In this document: positions 54,428 to 62,631 of the stretch, piece after piece
How the letters are laid out: each line of letters opens with the position of its first letter
Position numbering within the stretch: position 1 is the first letter of the stretch
DNA from: an uncultured Microbacterium sp.
GTDB taxonomy: Bacteria > Actinomycetota > Actinomycetes > Actinomycetales > Microbacteriaceae
Direction of reading: 5' to 3'
DNA: 64,000 nucleotides
Assembly: GCF_900078385.1 (NCBI RefSeq)
Contig: NZ_FLQR01000001.1
Span: forward strand, 496,001-560,000
Made by a program: the position numbers and the translations under genes
The notes under the pieces: generated by a model
Told to the model about the DNA's origin: nothing
Seen by the model: the letters and a program-made list of their open reading frames with translations, nothing else
Databases searched by the model: none

Positions 54428-55255
54428 GTGATCGAGTTCCGCGACGTGACCAAGCAGTATCCCGACGGCACGCTGGCAGTCGACGCGTTCAGCCTCGTGC
54501 TCCCGGCCCACAAGACCACCGTCTTCGTCGGCTCCTCGGGATGCGGCAAGACCACCCTGCTGCGCATGATCAACCGGATGGTGGAGCCCACGTCCGGGAC
54601 GATCCTCATCGACGGCGATCCCATCCAGGGGCAGGATGCCGTGCGCCTGCGGCGCAGCATCGGGTACGTCATGCAGAACAGCGGCCTGCTGCCGCACGTC
54701 TCGGTGGTCGACAACGTCGCGACCGTGCCGCTGCTGCAGGGCACGCCGCGTCGTGCCGCGCGCGAGCGCGCGCTCGAGCTCCTCGACGTCGTGGGCCTGG
54801 ATCGATCGCTCGCGAACCGCTACCCGAGCCAGCTCTCCGGCGGCCAGCAGCAGCGCGTGGGGGTCGCCCGCGGTCTCGCGTCCGACCCCAACATCCTGCT
54901 GATGGACGAGCCGTTCGGCGCCGTCGACCCGATCGTCCGCGCCGAGCTGCAGCAGGAGGTCATCCGTCTGCAGCGCGAGCTCGACAAGACCGTCGTCTTC
55001 GTGACGCACGACATCGATGAGGCGTTCCTCCTCGGCGACCAGGTCGTGATCCTCGAGAAGGGCGCCACGATCGCGCAGGTCGGCAGTCCGAGCGAGATCA
55101 TCGAGGCGCCCGCGAGTGCCTTCGTCGCCGACTTCATCGGCTCCGAGCGCGGCAAGCGGGCGCTGCGGCTGAAGGAGACGGCGAACGGCACCGTCGTCGT
55201 CGACGGGCTGGGGCGCACGCAGGGCGCGCTCGTCCGGGGGGATGCCCCGTCGTGA
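54428..55255 (+). CDS. Glycine betaine/osmoprotectant ABC transporter ATPase (OpuC type)
   Basis: This 275-residue ATPase has Walker A GSSGCGKTT, signature LSGGQQQRVGVARGL, Walker B LLMDEPFGAVDP and H-loop FVTHDIDEAFLLGD. It lacks the C-terminal CBS pair that many OpuA/OpuC ATPases carry and that serves as the ionic-strength sensor, so it stops soon after the ABC domain. GTG 54428 follows GGAGGTG. It heads a four-gene importer operon whose junctions overlap up to the second permease. Confidence 0.9.
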   Translation: MIEFRDVTKQYPDGTLAVDAFSLVLPAHKTTVFVGSSGCGKTTLLRMINRMVEPTSGTILIDGDPIQGQDAVRLRRSIGYVMQNSGLLPHVSVVDNVATVPLLQGTPRRAARERALELLDVVGLDRSLANRYPSQLSGGQQQRVGVARGLASDPNILLMDEPFGAVDPIVRAELQQEVIRLQRELDKTVVFVTHDIDEAFLLGDQVVILEKGATIAQVGSPSEIIEAPASAFVADFIGSERGKRALRLKETANGTVVVDGLGRTQGALVRGDAPS

Positions 55256-55941
55256 GCTGGGTCCTCGACAACCTCGACCTCATCCTGCAGCTGTCGATCG
55301 TGCACGTCCGCCAGAGCGTCCCGCCGCTCGTCCTGGGGCTGGTGCTCTCGCTGCCGCTCGGGTGGCTGGCATGGCGCTACCGTGCGGCCCGTGGCGCGAT
55401 CCTCAGTGTCACGGGGCTCCTGTACACGATCCCGTCCCTCGCGCTCCTGCCGATCCTGCCGGTGATCTTCGGCATCAGCGCCCTCAGCGAGGCGAACCTC
55501 ATCACCGCGCTGACGATCTACGCCGTCGCGCTGCTGACGAGGTCCGTGGCGGAAGGTCTGGCCTCGGTCGATCCCGACGTGCGTCTCGCGGCGACCGCCG
55601 TGGGCTACGGACCCGTGCGGCGCTTCTGGGCCGTCGACCTGCCGCTGTCCGGCCCCGTCATCCTGGCGGGACTGCGTGTGACCGCCGCCAGCACGATCGC
55701 CCTCGCGACCGTCGGCATCCTGATCGGCGTCACGAACCTCGGCTACCTGTTCACGAACGGACTGCAGCGCCGCATCATCCCGGAAGTGCTCGCGGGCCTC
55801 GTCGCGGTGGGGCTCATCGCCCTGCTGGTCGACCTGGCGCTCGTGCTGGCCGGCCGCGTCCTCCTGCCGTGGACGCGCCGCGCGTCCACGGCCCGCGCCG
55901 CGTCGAGCCGCGCCGTCGTCCCCGTGGAGGCCCCGGCGTGA
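55252..55941 (+). CDS. Osmoprotectant ABC transporter permease 1
   Basis: This 229-residue permease has about six hydrophobic segments. The binding-protein-dependent transport motif is near EGLASVDPDVRLAATAVGYG. The GTG start overlaps the ATPase stop (GTGA). It resembles OpuCB/OpuCD and pairs with the next permease. Confidence 0.9.
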   Translation: MSWVLDNLDLILQLSIVHVRQSVPPLVLGLVLSLPLGWLAWRYRAARGAILSVTGLLYTIPSLALLPILPVIFGISALSEANLITALTIYAVALLTRSVAEGLASVDPDVRLAATAVGYGPVRRFWAVDLPLSGPVILAGLRVTAASTIALATVGILIGVTNLGYLFTNGLQRRIIPEVLAGLVAVGLIALLVDLALVLAGRVLLPWTRRASTARAASSRAVVPVEAPA

Positions 55942-56657
55942 ACCTCATCATCGACGCCGTCGAGTGGCTGCTGAACGGCGACCGGTCCCGCACCGCGTCC
56001 ATTCCGGAGGCGCTCGGCCAGCACCTGCTGCTGACGCTCGTCTCCGTGCTGATCGCCGCCGCGATCGCCATCCCGATCGGCTGGCTCGTCGGACACACGG
56101 GTCGCGGGCGCGACGCCGCCGTCGCCGTCTCCGGCGCGGCGCGGGCGATCCCCTCGTTCGGGCTCATGATCCTCCTCGTCCTGCTCCTGGGCGTCCTGCA
56201 CAAGCCCGAGGCCGCCGTCATCACCTTCGTCCTCCTCGCGATCCCTTCGCTCCTCGCCGGCGCCTACACGGGGTTCGAGGCCATCGACCGCACGACGGTC
56301 GACGCGGGGCGTGCCGTGGGCATGACCGAGTGGCAGGTGCTCTGGCGCATCGAGGTCCCGCTGGGTCTTCCCCTCCTCGTCGGCGGGATCCGGGCGGCGA
56401 CGCTGCAGGTCATCGCGACCGTGACGATCGCGGCGTACCTGAACGTCGGCGGCCTCGGGCAGTACATCATCACCGGCATCCCGCTCCGCCGCTTCGACAT
56501 GGTCCTCGGCGGTGCGCTGCTCGTGGCCACGCTGGCCCTCGCCGTCGACGGTCTGTTCGCGCTCGCGCAGCGGCTCGCCGTCCCGCGCGGCGTGCGCGCG
56601 GCATCCGATCGCCACTCCGTTCCGAAGACCACCCGGCGCCGTTCGGCGCCGGCCTGA
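55938..56657 (+). CDS. Osmoprotectant ABC transporter permease 2
   Basis: This 239-residue permease has five to six hydrophobic segments and the coupling motif AIDRTTVDAGRAVGMTEWQV. The GTG at 55938 overlaps the previous stop (GTGA). The basic tail (KTTRRRSAPA) is cytoplasmic. Another open frame reaching back to 55242 is a shadow of permease 1. Confidence 0.9.
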   Translation: MNLIIDAVEWLLNGDRSRTASIPEALGQHLLLTLVSVLIAAAIAIPIGWLVGHTGRGRDAAVAVSGAARAIPSFGLMILLVLLLGVLHKPEAAVITFVLLAIPSLLAGAYTGFEAIDRTTVDAGRAVGMTEWQVLWRIEVPLGLPLLVGGIRAATLQVIATVTIAAYLNVGGLGQYIITGIPLRRFDMVLGGALLVATLALAVDGLFALAQRLAVPRGVRAASDRHSVPKTTRRRSAPA

Positions 56658-56687
56658 CCCCATCACCACCGAAAGAGAGAAACGCAC

Positions 56688-57602
56688 ATGTTCACAGCAC
56701 GGAAGAAGCGCGTGCTCGGCATCGCGACCTTCGCCCTGACCGCATCGCTGGCTCTCGCCGGCTGCGGGACGAGCGACCCGCTCGCCGAGGAGTCCACGCC
56801 GGCCGGCGGCGAGACCGACACGATCGTGGTCGGCTCGCAGGCCTACTACTCCAACGAGATCATCGCCGAGATCTACGCGCAGGCGCTCGAGGGCGCCGGC
56901 TTCGAGGTCGAGCGCACCTTCAACATCGGTCAGCGCGACGCCTACCTGCCGTCGCTGGAGAGCGGCGAGGTCGACCTCTTCCCCGAGTACAGCGGCAACC
57001 TGCTGCAGTTCTACGACGCGGAGACCGAGGCGCGGAGCCCCGAGGACGTCTACACGGCCCTCGCCGACGCCCTGCCCGAGGGCCTCACCGTCCTCGAGCA
57101 GTCCACCGCGAGCGACCAGGACTCGTACACCGTGACCGAGGCCTTCGCCGAGGAGAACGACCTCACCACGATCGCCGACCTCGCGAACGTCTCCACGCCG
57201 CTCACGCTCGGCGGCCCCGCCGAGCTCGCGGAGCGCCCGTACGGGCCGGACGGCCTGAAGTCGACGTACGGCGTCGACGTCGCGTTCGAGGCGACCGGTG
57301 ACACGACCGTCGAGGAGCTCGTCGCGGACACCGTCAACGTGGCGAACGTCTACACGGCCGACCCGCGCATCCAGACGCAGAAGCTGCGGGTCCTCGAAGA
57401 CCCGGAGGCCCTGTTCCTGGCGTCCAACGTCGTGCCGCTCGTGAACGCGGACATCGCCGAGGAGATCGCCGACGTCATCAACGCCGTCAGCGCCGCTCTC
57501 ACGCCGGAGGGCCTGGTCTCGCTCAACGTGCAGTCGCAGGACGAGCAGAAGTCGGCGGAGGACATCGCGACCGCGTGGCTCGCGGAGAACGACCTGGCCT
57601 GA
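56688..57602 (+). CDS. Osmoprotectant-binding lipoprotein (OpuCC/ProX type)
   Basis: This 304-residue protein has a lipoprotein signal and lipobox LAGC (Cys near residue 26), then TIVVGSQAYYSNEIIAEIYA. GEVDLFPEYSGNLL is the hallmark of quaternary-ammonium-binding proteins of this class. The likely ligands are glycine betaine, choline or carnitine. GAAAGAGA lies upstream of the ATG. A strong hairpin ends the operon. Confidence 0.92.
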   Translation: MFTARKKRVLGIATFALTASLALAGCGTSDPLAEESTPAGGETDTIVVGSQAYYSNEIIAEIYAQALEGAGFEVERTFNIGQRDAYLPSLESGEVDLFPEYSGNLLQFYDAETEARSPEDVYTALADALPEGLTVLEQSTASDQDSYTVTEAFAEENDLTTIADLANVSTPLTLGGPAELAERPYGPDGLKSTYGVDVAFEATGDTTVEELVADTVNVANVYTADPRIQTQKLRVLEDPEALFLASNVVPLVNADIAEEIADVINAVSAALTPEGLVSLNVQSQDEQKSAEDIATAWLAENDLA

Positions 57603-57612
57603 TCCGCCGCGT

Positions 57613-57644
57613 CGCAGGGGTCGGTCCGCGGACCGGCCCCTGCG
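57613..57644. terminator. Hairpin between the osmoprotectant operon and the LLM gene
   Basis: CGCAGGGG (57613-57620) pairs with CCCCTGCG (57637-57644), with a further inner stem CGGTCC/GGACCG. It separates convergent genes. Confidence 0.75.
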
Positions 57645-57654
57645 GCGTCTCCCG

Positions 57655-58968
57655 TCAGAACGAGCGCAGGTTCGCGCGGAGCCCGCCGCCGGAGTACTCC
57701 GCGCGCAGGATGCCGCGTCGGCGCAGGATGGGCACGAGCTCGTCCAGCATCCGGTGCACCGTGACGGGGTGCAGATCGCCCCACAGCAGCACGCCGTCGT
57801 TGCCCCACGTGCCGAGCTCCTCGATGCGGTCGGCGAGCTCGCCGGCCGTGCCGACGAAGCCGGAGCCGTCGCGGAGGCGCCCGAGGCGGGCGTGCGCCGT
57901 GAGGATCTGGCGGAGCGTCGCGTCCGGGCCGTGCGCGCCGACGAGGCGGCGGATGCTGCCGTGCGACACGTGCTCGCCGAACACGGCGAGGTCGAGCGGT
58001 GCGTCCAGGCTCAGCGCCGTGAGATCGGTCTCCAGGTCGCTGGACTGCCGCTCGGCGATCTGGAGCAGCGTCGCCTCATCGGGATGCGCCGAGGCGGCCA
58101 CGAGCCGGTCGGCCTCCTCGGGCGATGAGGTAAGGACGGGCTGGATCGCGAAGAGGATCGTGACGTCCTCGGGGCGGCGACCCGCCGCGCGCGCGGCGTC
58201 GTGGATCTTCCCGCGGTAGCCCCGGATGCTCTGCTCGTCCAGCGGCGCGAGCGCCAGCTGGATGTCGGAGTTGTGGCCCGCGAAGCCGAGCCCGCGTCCC
58301 GAGCCGCCGGGGGAGACGATGACCGGCTCGCCGTCCGTGAACGGCACGAAGTTCAGCGGCCCGTCGAACGCGAAGTGCTCGCCGCGGTGCGGGACGGCAT
58401 CCAGCCGCGTGCCGTCCGCGTAGCGGCCCCGCACCGGGTCGGCCAGGAGCGCGTCATCGGGCCAGCTGCGCCAGAGATCCCGGATGCCGCCGAGCCACTC
58501 CTCGGCGCGGTCGTAGGCGGCATCGTGGCCGAGCGGCGGTGCGGCGCCGAAGTGGCGCGCGCTCCCGGTGTCGGTGACGACGTTCAGGCCCAGCCGGTTC
58601 CCGCTCAGGTGCTGGAGCGTCGCGAACTGGCGCGCCGCCGTGTAGGGCAGGTACGCCGCGGGGTTCACGGTGGGCGCGACCCCGAGGTGCTGCGTCGCGG
58701 CGAACAGGTAGGGCGCGAGGAGCAGCGGGTCGAGCTTGGGACCGCCGAACGCCTGCCGGACGCGCAGGTCGATGGTCGTCGGGGAGCCGAGCGAGGGCGC
58801 GTCCTCGATGATGAGGAGGTCGAAGCCGGCCTGCTCGAGGGCGCGGACGGCATCCTGGTAGAGCGCGGGCTCGGTCCACCGGTAGTTCCAGTCCAGGTAC
58901 GGGTGCCCCCACCCGTGCGGGCCGAAGCCGCGCGCGAGGAACCACCCGAAGTGCTGGAGCCGGCTCAC
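57655..58968 (-). CDS. LLM-class FMN-dependent monooxygenase (NtaA/SnaA/DszA-like)
   Basis: This 437-residue bacterial luciferase-like protein has WGHPYLDWNYRW near the N-terminus, APTVNPAAYLPYTAARQFAT and SGNRLGLNVVTD (FMN-site region), and VIVSPGGSGRGLGFAG. These are the signs of the long NtaA/DszA group that cleaves C-S or C-N bonds of sulfones, sulfonates or chelators with FMNH2. No flavin reductase gene is nearby. The GTG at 58968 overlaps the stop of the upstream sulfhydrylase-like gene (GTGA), so the two functions are coupled. A role in organosulfur use is the best inference. Confidence 0.85.
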   Translation of the reverse strand: MSRLQHFGWFLARGFGPHGWGHPYLDWNYRWTEPALYQDAVRALEQAGFDLLIIEDAPSLGSPTTIDLRVRQAFGGPKLDPLLLAPYLFAATQHLGVAPTVNPAAYLPYTAARQFATLQHLSGNRLGLNVVTDTGSARHFGAAPPLGHDAAYDRAEEWLGGIRDLWRSWPDDALLADPVRGRYADGTRLDAVPHRGEHFAFDGPLNFVPFTDGEPVIVSPGGSGRGLGFAGHNSDIQLALAPLDEQSIRGYRGKIHDAARAAGRRPEDVTILFAIQPVLTSSPEEADRLVAASAHPDEATLLQIAERQSSDLETDLTALSLDAPLDLAVFGEHVSHGSIRRLVGAHGPDATLRQILTAHARLGRLRDGSGFVGTAGELADRIEELGTWGNDGVLLWGDLHPVTVHRMLDELVPILRRRGILRAEYSGGGLRANLRSF

Positions 58969-60281
58969 GCGACCACCCGGTCGGCGCTGTCCGCCGTGGC
59001 CGCGGCGACCTCGTCGAGCGCGCGGCCGAGGTCGGCGATGAGATCCCCGACGTCCTCGATGCCGATCGACAGCCGGAGCGTCCCCGGCTCCACGCCGTGG
59101 GCGCGCTGCTGCGCCGCCGTGCGGTGGGTGTGGCTCGTGGACGCGGGGTGCAGCACGAGGGAGCGCACATCGCCCAGGTGCGTCATGTGGGTGATGACCC
59201 GGAGGCCGTCGACGACGGACCGCGCGGCCGCGAGTCCGCCCCGGAGCGTGACCGTGAACACCGAGCCGAAGCCGCCCCGCAGGTAGCGCTGCGCGGTGGC
59301 GTGCGTCGGGTGGGACTCCAGGCCCGCGTGGTCCACGCGGGCGACCTCGGGACGACCCTCCAGCCACCGGGCGACCGCGAGCGCGTTCTCGCTCTGGCGC
59401 TGCACCCGCAGGCTCAGCGTCTCGACGCCCTGGCCGATCAGGAACGCGTTCAGGGGCGACGGCGTCGGACCGAAGCGGGGTGCGACGCTCTCCCGCAAAT
59501 AGGCGATGCGCGCCCGTCCGCCGTGCCGCTCCCACAGGCTCGGGCCGGCGGCGGTCGCCGTCAGATGCGGGAACCGTCCCGCCGCGCGGGCGGCGTCGAA
59601 GCGGCCCTCGTCGACGATGACTCCGCCGAGCACCGCGCCCTGCCCGGCGAGGAATTTGCTCGCCGAGTGCACGACGACGGCGGCGCCGTGCTCGAGCGGC
59701 CGCACGAGGTACGGGGTCGCGAAGGTGTTGTCCACGACGAGGGGGATGCCGTGCTCGTCCCCGACCGCCGCGACCGCCGCGATGTCGAGGACGTCGTTGC
59801 GGGCGTTCGCGATCGACTCCGCGAGGAGGACCCGCGTCGAGGGGCGGATGGCGCGTCGCCACGCGTCCGGGTCGGCGATGTCGTCCACGAAGTCCACGGC
59901 GATGCCGAGTCGGGCGAAGTTGTCGAGCAGCAGACCGCGGGTGCCCTCGTAGATGTGCGTCGAGCTGACGATGTGCTCGCCCGCCGCGACGAGGCCGAGG
60001 AGCGCGACCGTGATCGCGGCCTGGCCGCTCGCCAGCAGCAGCGCCTCCGCGCCGCCCTCGAGCGAGGCGAGCTTGCGCTCGACGGCATCCACGGTCGGGT
60101 TGCCGGTGCGCGTGTAGCCGAAGCCGTCGCCGACCCCGAAGTGCGCGGCCGCGTCGTCGAACGAGTCGAAGGTGAAGCCGGCCGTCAGGTGGATGGGCAG
60201 GGCGCGCGGCGTCGCCGCGACGGCATCCGACCCGATGTGCACCTGCCGCGTCGTGAACCCGGCGTCCGTTCCCGCTCCCAC
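58965..60281 (-). CDS. O-acetylhomoserine aminocarboxypropyltransferase-like PLP enzyme
   Basis: This 438-residue Cys/Met-metabolism PLP enzyme has YTRTGNPTVDAVERKLASLEGG near residue 53 in shortened form, the PLP-binding SASKFLAGQGAVLGG, and the late RLSIGIEDVGDLIADL. It adds sulfide or a thiol to an acetylated homoserine or serine. GTG 60281 follows AGGAGG by 5 nt. Being cotranslated with a monooxygenase that can release sulfite from organosulfur compounds suggests a sulfur-scavenging pair. Confidence 0.88.
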   Translation of the reverse strand: MGAGTDAGFTTRQVHIGSDAVAATPRALPIHLTAGFTFDSFDDAAAHFGVGDGFGYTRTGNPTVDAVERKLASLEGGAEALLLASGQAAITVALLGLVAAGEHIVSSTHIYEGTRGLLLDNFARLGIAVDFVDDIADPDAWRRAIRPSTRVLLAESIANARNDVLDIAAVAAVGDEHGIPLVVDNTFATPYLVRPLEHGAAVVVHSASKFLAGQGAVLGGVIVDEGRFDAARAAGRFPHLTATAAGPSLWERHGGRARIAYLRESVAPRFGPTPSPLNAFLIGQGVETLSLRVQRQSENALAVARWLEGRPEVARVDHAGLESHPTHATAQRYLRGGFGSVFTVTLRGGLAAARSVVDGLRVITHMTHLGDVRSLVLHPASTSHTHRTAAQQRAHGVEPGTLRLSIGIEDVGDLIADLGRALDEVAAATADSADRVVA

Positions 60282-60395
60282 GGCGTCCTCCTGTCGCGCT
60301 TCCCGTGCTCAGCGTCCCACGCCGGAGTGTCCGGCGCCGGGGATTGCGACGCGGTGTTACGCCCCGCGGCGGGCGGGCGGCGCGCGGCACGGTGG

Positions 60396-60401
60396 TATTC
60401 T
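60396..60401 (+). promoter_or_regulatory. -10 element of the leucine leader promoter
   Basis: TATTCT ends 6 nt before the GTG of the leader peptide at 60408, so transcription should begin at or next to that GTG. No -35 match is visible. Confidence 0.6.
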
Positions 60402-60407
60402 GGCCGC

Positions 60408-60458
60408 GTGCGGATCGCTCGCCTCCTTCTTAGCGGCCGCGACGAGACCTCGTTCTGA
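60408..60458 (+). CDS. leuL: Leucine leader peptide ahead of leuC-leuD
   Basis: A 16-codon reading frame encodes VRIARLLLSGRDETSF, with three consecutive Leu codons (CTC CTT CTT) at positions 6-8. It ends 60 bp before leuC. CTT codons are rare in this window, so they would make a sensitive pause site. A -10 stands 6 nt upstream and there is no ribosome-binding site, so it is probably a leaderless leader peptide. Stalling at the Leu codons would cover the 5' arm of the hairpin that starts at 60437. Confidence 0.8.
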   Translation: MRIARLLLSGRDETSF

Positions 60459-60475
60459 GCCCGTCCTCGTCGCGG
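60437..60475 (+). promoter_or_regulatory. Attenuator-like hairpin in the leuC leader
   Basis: CCGCGACGAG (60437-60446, inside the leader ORF) pairs perfectly with CTCGTCGCGG (60466-60475). The intervening CTCGTTCT (60449-60456) is the exact complement of AGAACGAG (60506-60513), which includes part of the leuC ribosome-binding region. The two pairings could be alternatives controlled by ribosome position on the leader. No T-tract is present, so control of translation is at least as likely as termination. Confidence 0.65.
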
Positions 60476-60518
60476 AGTCCGTCGCGGGCGTGATCCCCTT
60501 TCTGGAGAACGAGACACC

Positions 60519-61964
60519 ATGAGCACTGCGATTCCCGATCGTCCCCGCACCCTCGCCGAGAAGGTCTGGGACGACCACCTCGTCGTCAAGGGCGAGGGCG
60601 GCGAGCCCGACCTCATCTACATCGACCTGCACCTCGTGCACGAGGTGACGAGCCCGCAGGCCTTCGACGGCCTGCGCGCCGAAGGACGGCCCGTCCGGCG
60701 CCTCGACCTCACGATCGCGACCGAGGACCACAACACCCCGACGCTCGACATCGACAAGCCGATCGCCGATCTCACGAGCCGGACCCAGATCGAGACGCTG
60801 CGCCGCAACGCCGCCGAGTTCGGGATGCGCCTGCACTCCCTCGGCGACAAGGAGCAGGGCATCGTCCACGTCGTCGGGCCCCAGCTGGGTCTGACCATGC
60901 CGGGCATCACGGTCGTCTGCGGCGACTCGCACACCTCGACGCACGGCGCCTTCGGCGCCATGGCCTTCGGCATCGGCACGAGCGAGGTCGAGCACGTGCT
61001 CGCGACCCAGACGCTGCCGCTGAAGCCCTTCAAGACCATGGCGATCACGGTGGAGGGGACGCTCAAGCCGGGTGTCTCGGCGAAGGATGTCATCCTCGCC
61101 GTCATCGCGAAGATCGGCACGAACGGCGGCCAGGGCTACGTCCTGGAGTTCCGCGGCTCCGCGATCCGCGCGCTCTCGATGGAGGGCCGGATGACGATCT
61201 GCAACATGTCGATCGAGGCCGGCGCCCGCGCCGGCATGGTCGCCCCCGACGAGACCACGTTCGCCTACCTCCAGGGCCGGCCGCACGCGCCGGCCGGACA
61301 GGACTGGGACGACGCCGTCGCGTACTGGCGGACGCTCCCCTCGGACGAGGGCGCGGCCTACGACGCGGAGGTCTACCTCGACGCCGACGAGCTGGAGCCC
61401 TTCGTGACCTGGGGCACGAACCCCGGCCAGGGCGTGTCGCTCTCCGGCGTCGTGCCGACGCCGGAGGACTTCGCCGACCCGAACGAGCGCGTCGCCGCGC
61501 AGCGCGCGCTGGAGTACATGGACCTCGTGGCGGGCACCCCGCTGAAGGAGGTCCCAGTCGACGCCGTGTTCATGGGCTCCTGCACCAACAGCCGGATCGA
61601 GGACCTCCGGCAGTTCGCCTCGATCATCCGCGGGCGCTCGAAGGCGGACAGCGTGCGGGTCATGGTGGTCCCCGGCTCGGCGCGGGTGCGCCTGGAGGCC
61701 GAGGCCGAGGGCCTGGACAAGGTGTTCACCGACTTCGGGGCCGAGTGGCGCTTCGCCGGGTGCTCGATGTGCCTCGGCATGAACCCCGACCAGCTCGCGC
61801 CGGGGGAGCGCTGCGCGTCCACGAGCAACCGCAACTTCGAGGGACGGCAGGGCAAGGGCGGTCGCACGCACCTGGTCTCCCCCCTCGTCGCCGCGGCCAC
61901 GGCCGTCCTCGGCCGGCTCGCGAGTCCCAGCGACCTGCCCGTTCTGACCGGGGCGGAGGCCTGA
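60519..61964 (+). CDS. leuC: 3-isopropylmalate dehydratase large subunit
   Basis: This 481-residue aconitase-family enzyme has the [4Fe-4S] Cys ligands in [11 protein letters not shown] and [12 protein letters not shown], plus [14 protein letters not shown] and [18 protein letters not shown]. It isomerises 2- to 3-isopropylmalate with LeuD. CTGGAGAA stands upstream of the ATG. Expression is probably set by the leucine leader. The leuD gene follows one base after its stop codon. Confidence 0.96.
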   Translation: MSTAIPDRPRTLAEKVWDDHLVVKGEGGEPDLIYIDLHLVHEVTSPQAFDGLRAEGRPVRRLDLTIATEDHNTPTLDIDKPIADLTSRTQIETLRRNAAEFGMRLHSLGDKEQGIVHVVGPQLGLTMPGITVVCGDSHTSTHGAFGAMAFGIGTSEVEHVLATQTLPLKPFKTMAITVEGTLKPGVSAKDVILAVIAKIGTNGGQGYVLEFRGSAIRALSMEGRMTICNMSIEAGARAGMVAPDETTFAYLQGRPHAPAGQDWDDAVAYWRTLPSDEGAAYDAEVYLDADELEPFVTWGTNPGQGVSLSGVVPTPEDFADPNERVAAQRALEYMDLVAGTPLKEVPVDAVFMGSCTNSRIEDLRQFASIIRGRSKADSVRVMVVPGSARVRLEAEAEGLDKVFTDFGAEWRFAGCSMCLGMNPDQLAPGERCASTSNRNFEGRQGKGGRTHLVSPLVAAATAVLGRLASPSDLPVLTGAEA

Positions 61965-61965
61965 C

Positions 61966-62562
61966 ATGGAGAAGTTCACGACGCACACCGGTGTCGCCCT
62001 GCCGCTTCAGCGCTCGGCCGTCGACACCGACCAGATCATCCCGGCCGTCTACCTCAAGCGGGTCACCAAGACCGGCTTCGAGGACGCCCTCTTCGCCACC
62101 TGGCGGCAGGACCCCGAATTCATCCTCAACCAGCCCGCCTACGCCGGCGCGTCGATCCTGGTCGCGGGACAGGATTTCGGCACCGGCTCGAGCCGCGAGC
62201 ACGCCGTCTGGGCGCTCCGCGACTACGGGTTCCGGGTCGTCCTGAGCCCGCGGTTCGCCGACATCTTCCGCGGAAACGCGGGCAAGCAGGGGCTCGTCAC
62301 GGGCGTCGTCACGGATGCCGACCTGGAGGCGATCTGGGCTGCCATCGACGCCCACCCGGGCACGGACATGACGGTCGACCTTGAGGCGCGCACCGCCGTT
62401 ATCGGCGATCTCCGAGTCGCTTTCGAGATCGACGATTACACTAGGTGGCGGCTCCTCGAGGGACTCGACGACATCGGGCTCACACTGCGGAACGAAGAGA
62501 AGATCTCGCAGTTCGAGGCGCGCCGTGAGGCGTGGCGGCCGCGGACGATACCCGTCCCGTAG
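61966..62562 (+). CDS. leuD: 3-isopropylmalate dehydratase small subunit
   Basis: This 198-residue swivel-domain subunit has [19 protein letters not shown] and [19 protein letters not shown]. It completes the isomerase with LeuC. It begins one base after leuC ends and lies 69 bp before murA, the usual order in related actinobacteria. The length is normal. Confidence 0.96.
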   Translation: MEKFTTHTGVALPLQRSAVDTDQIIPAVYLKRVTKTGFEDALFATWRQDPEFILNQPAYAGASILVAGQDFGTGSSREHAVWALRDYGFRVVLSPRFADIFRGNAGKQGLVTGVVTDADLEAIWAAIDAHPGTDMTVDLEARTAVIGDLRVAFEIDDYTRWRLLEGLDDIGLTLRNEEKISQFEARREAWRPRTIPVP

Positions 62563-62631
62563 CCCGAACAGCCCGTCCCACATCCTGCGGACGCGGCCGA
62601 GTTCCCTCGAACGACAAGTGAGGTCCACCGG

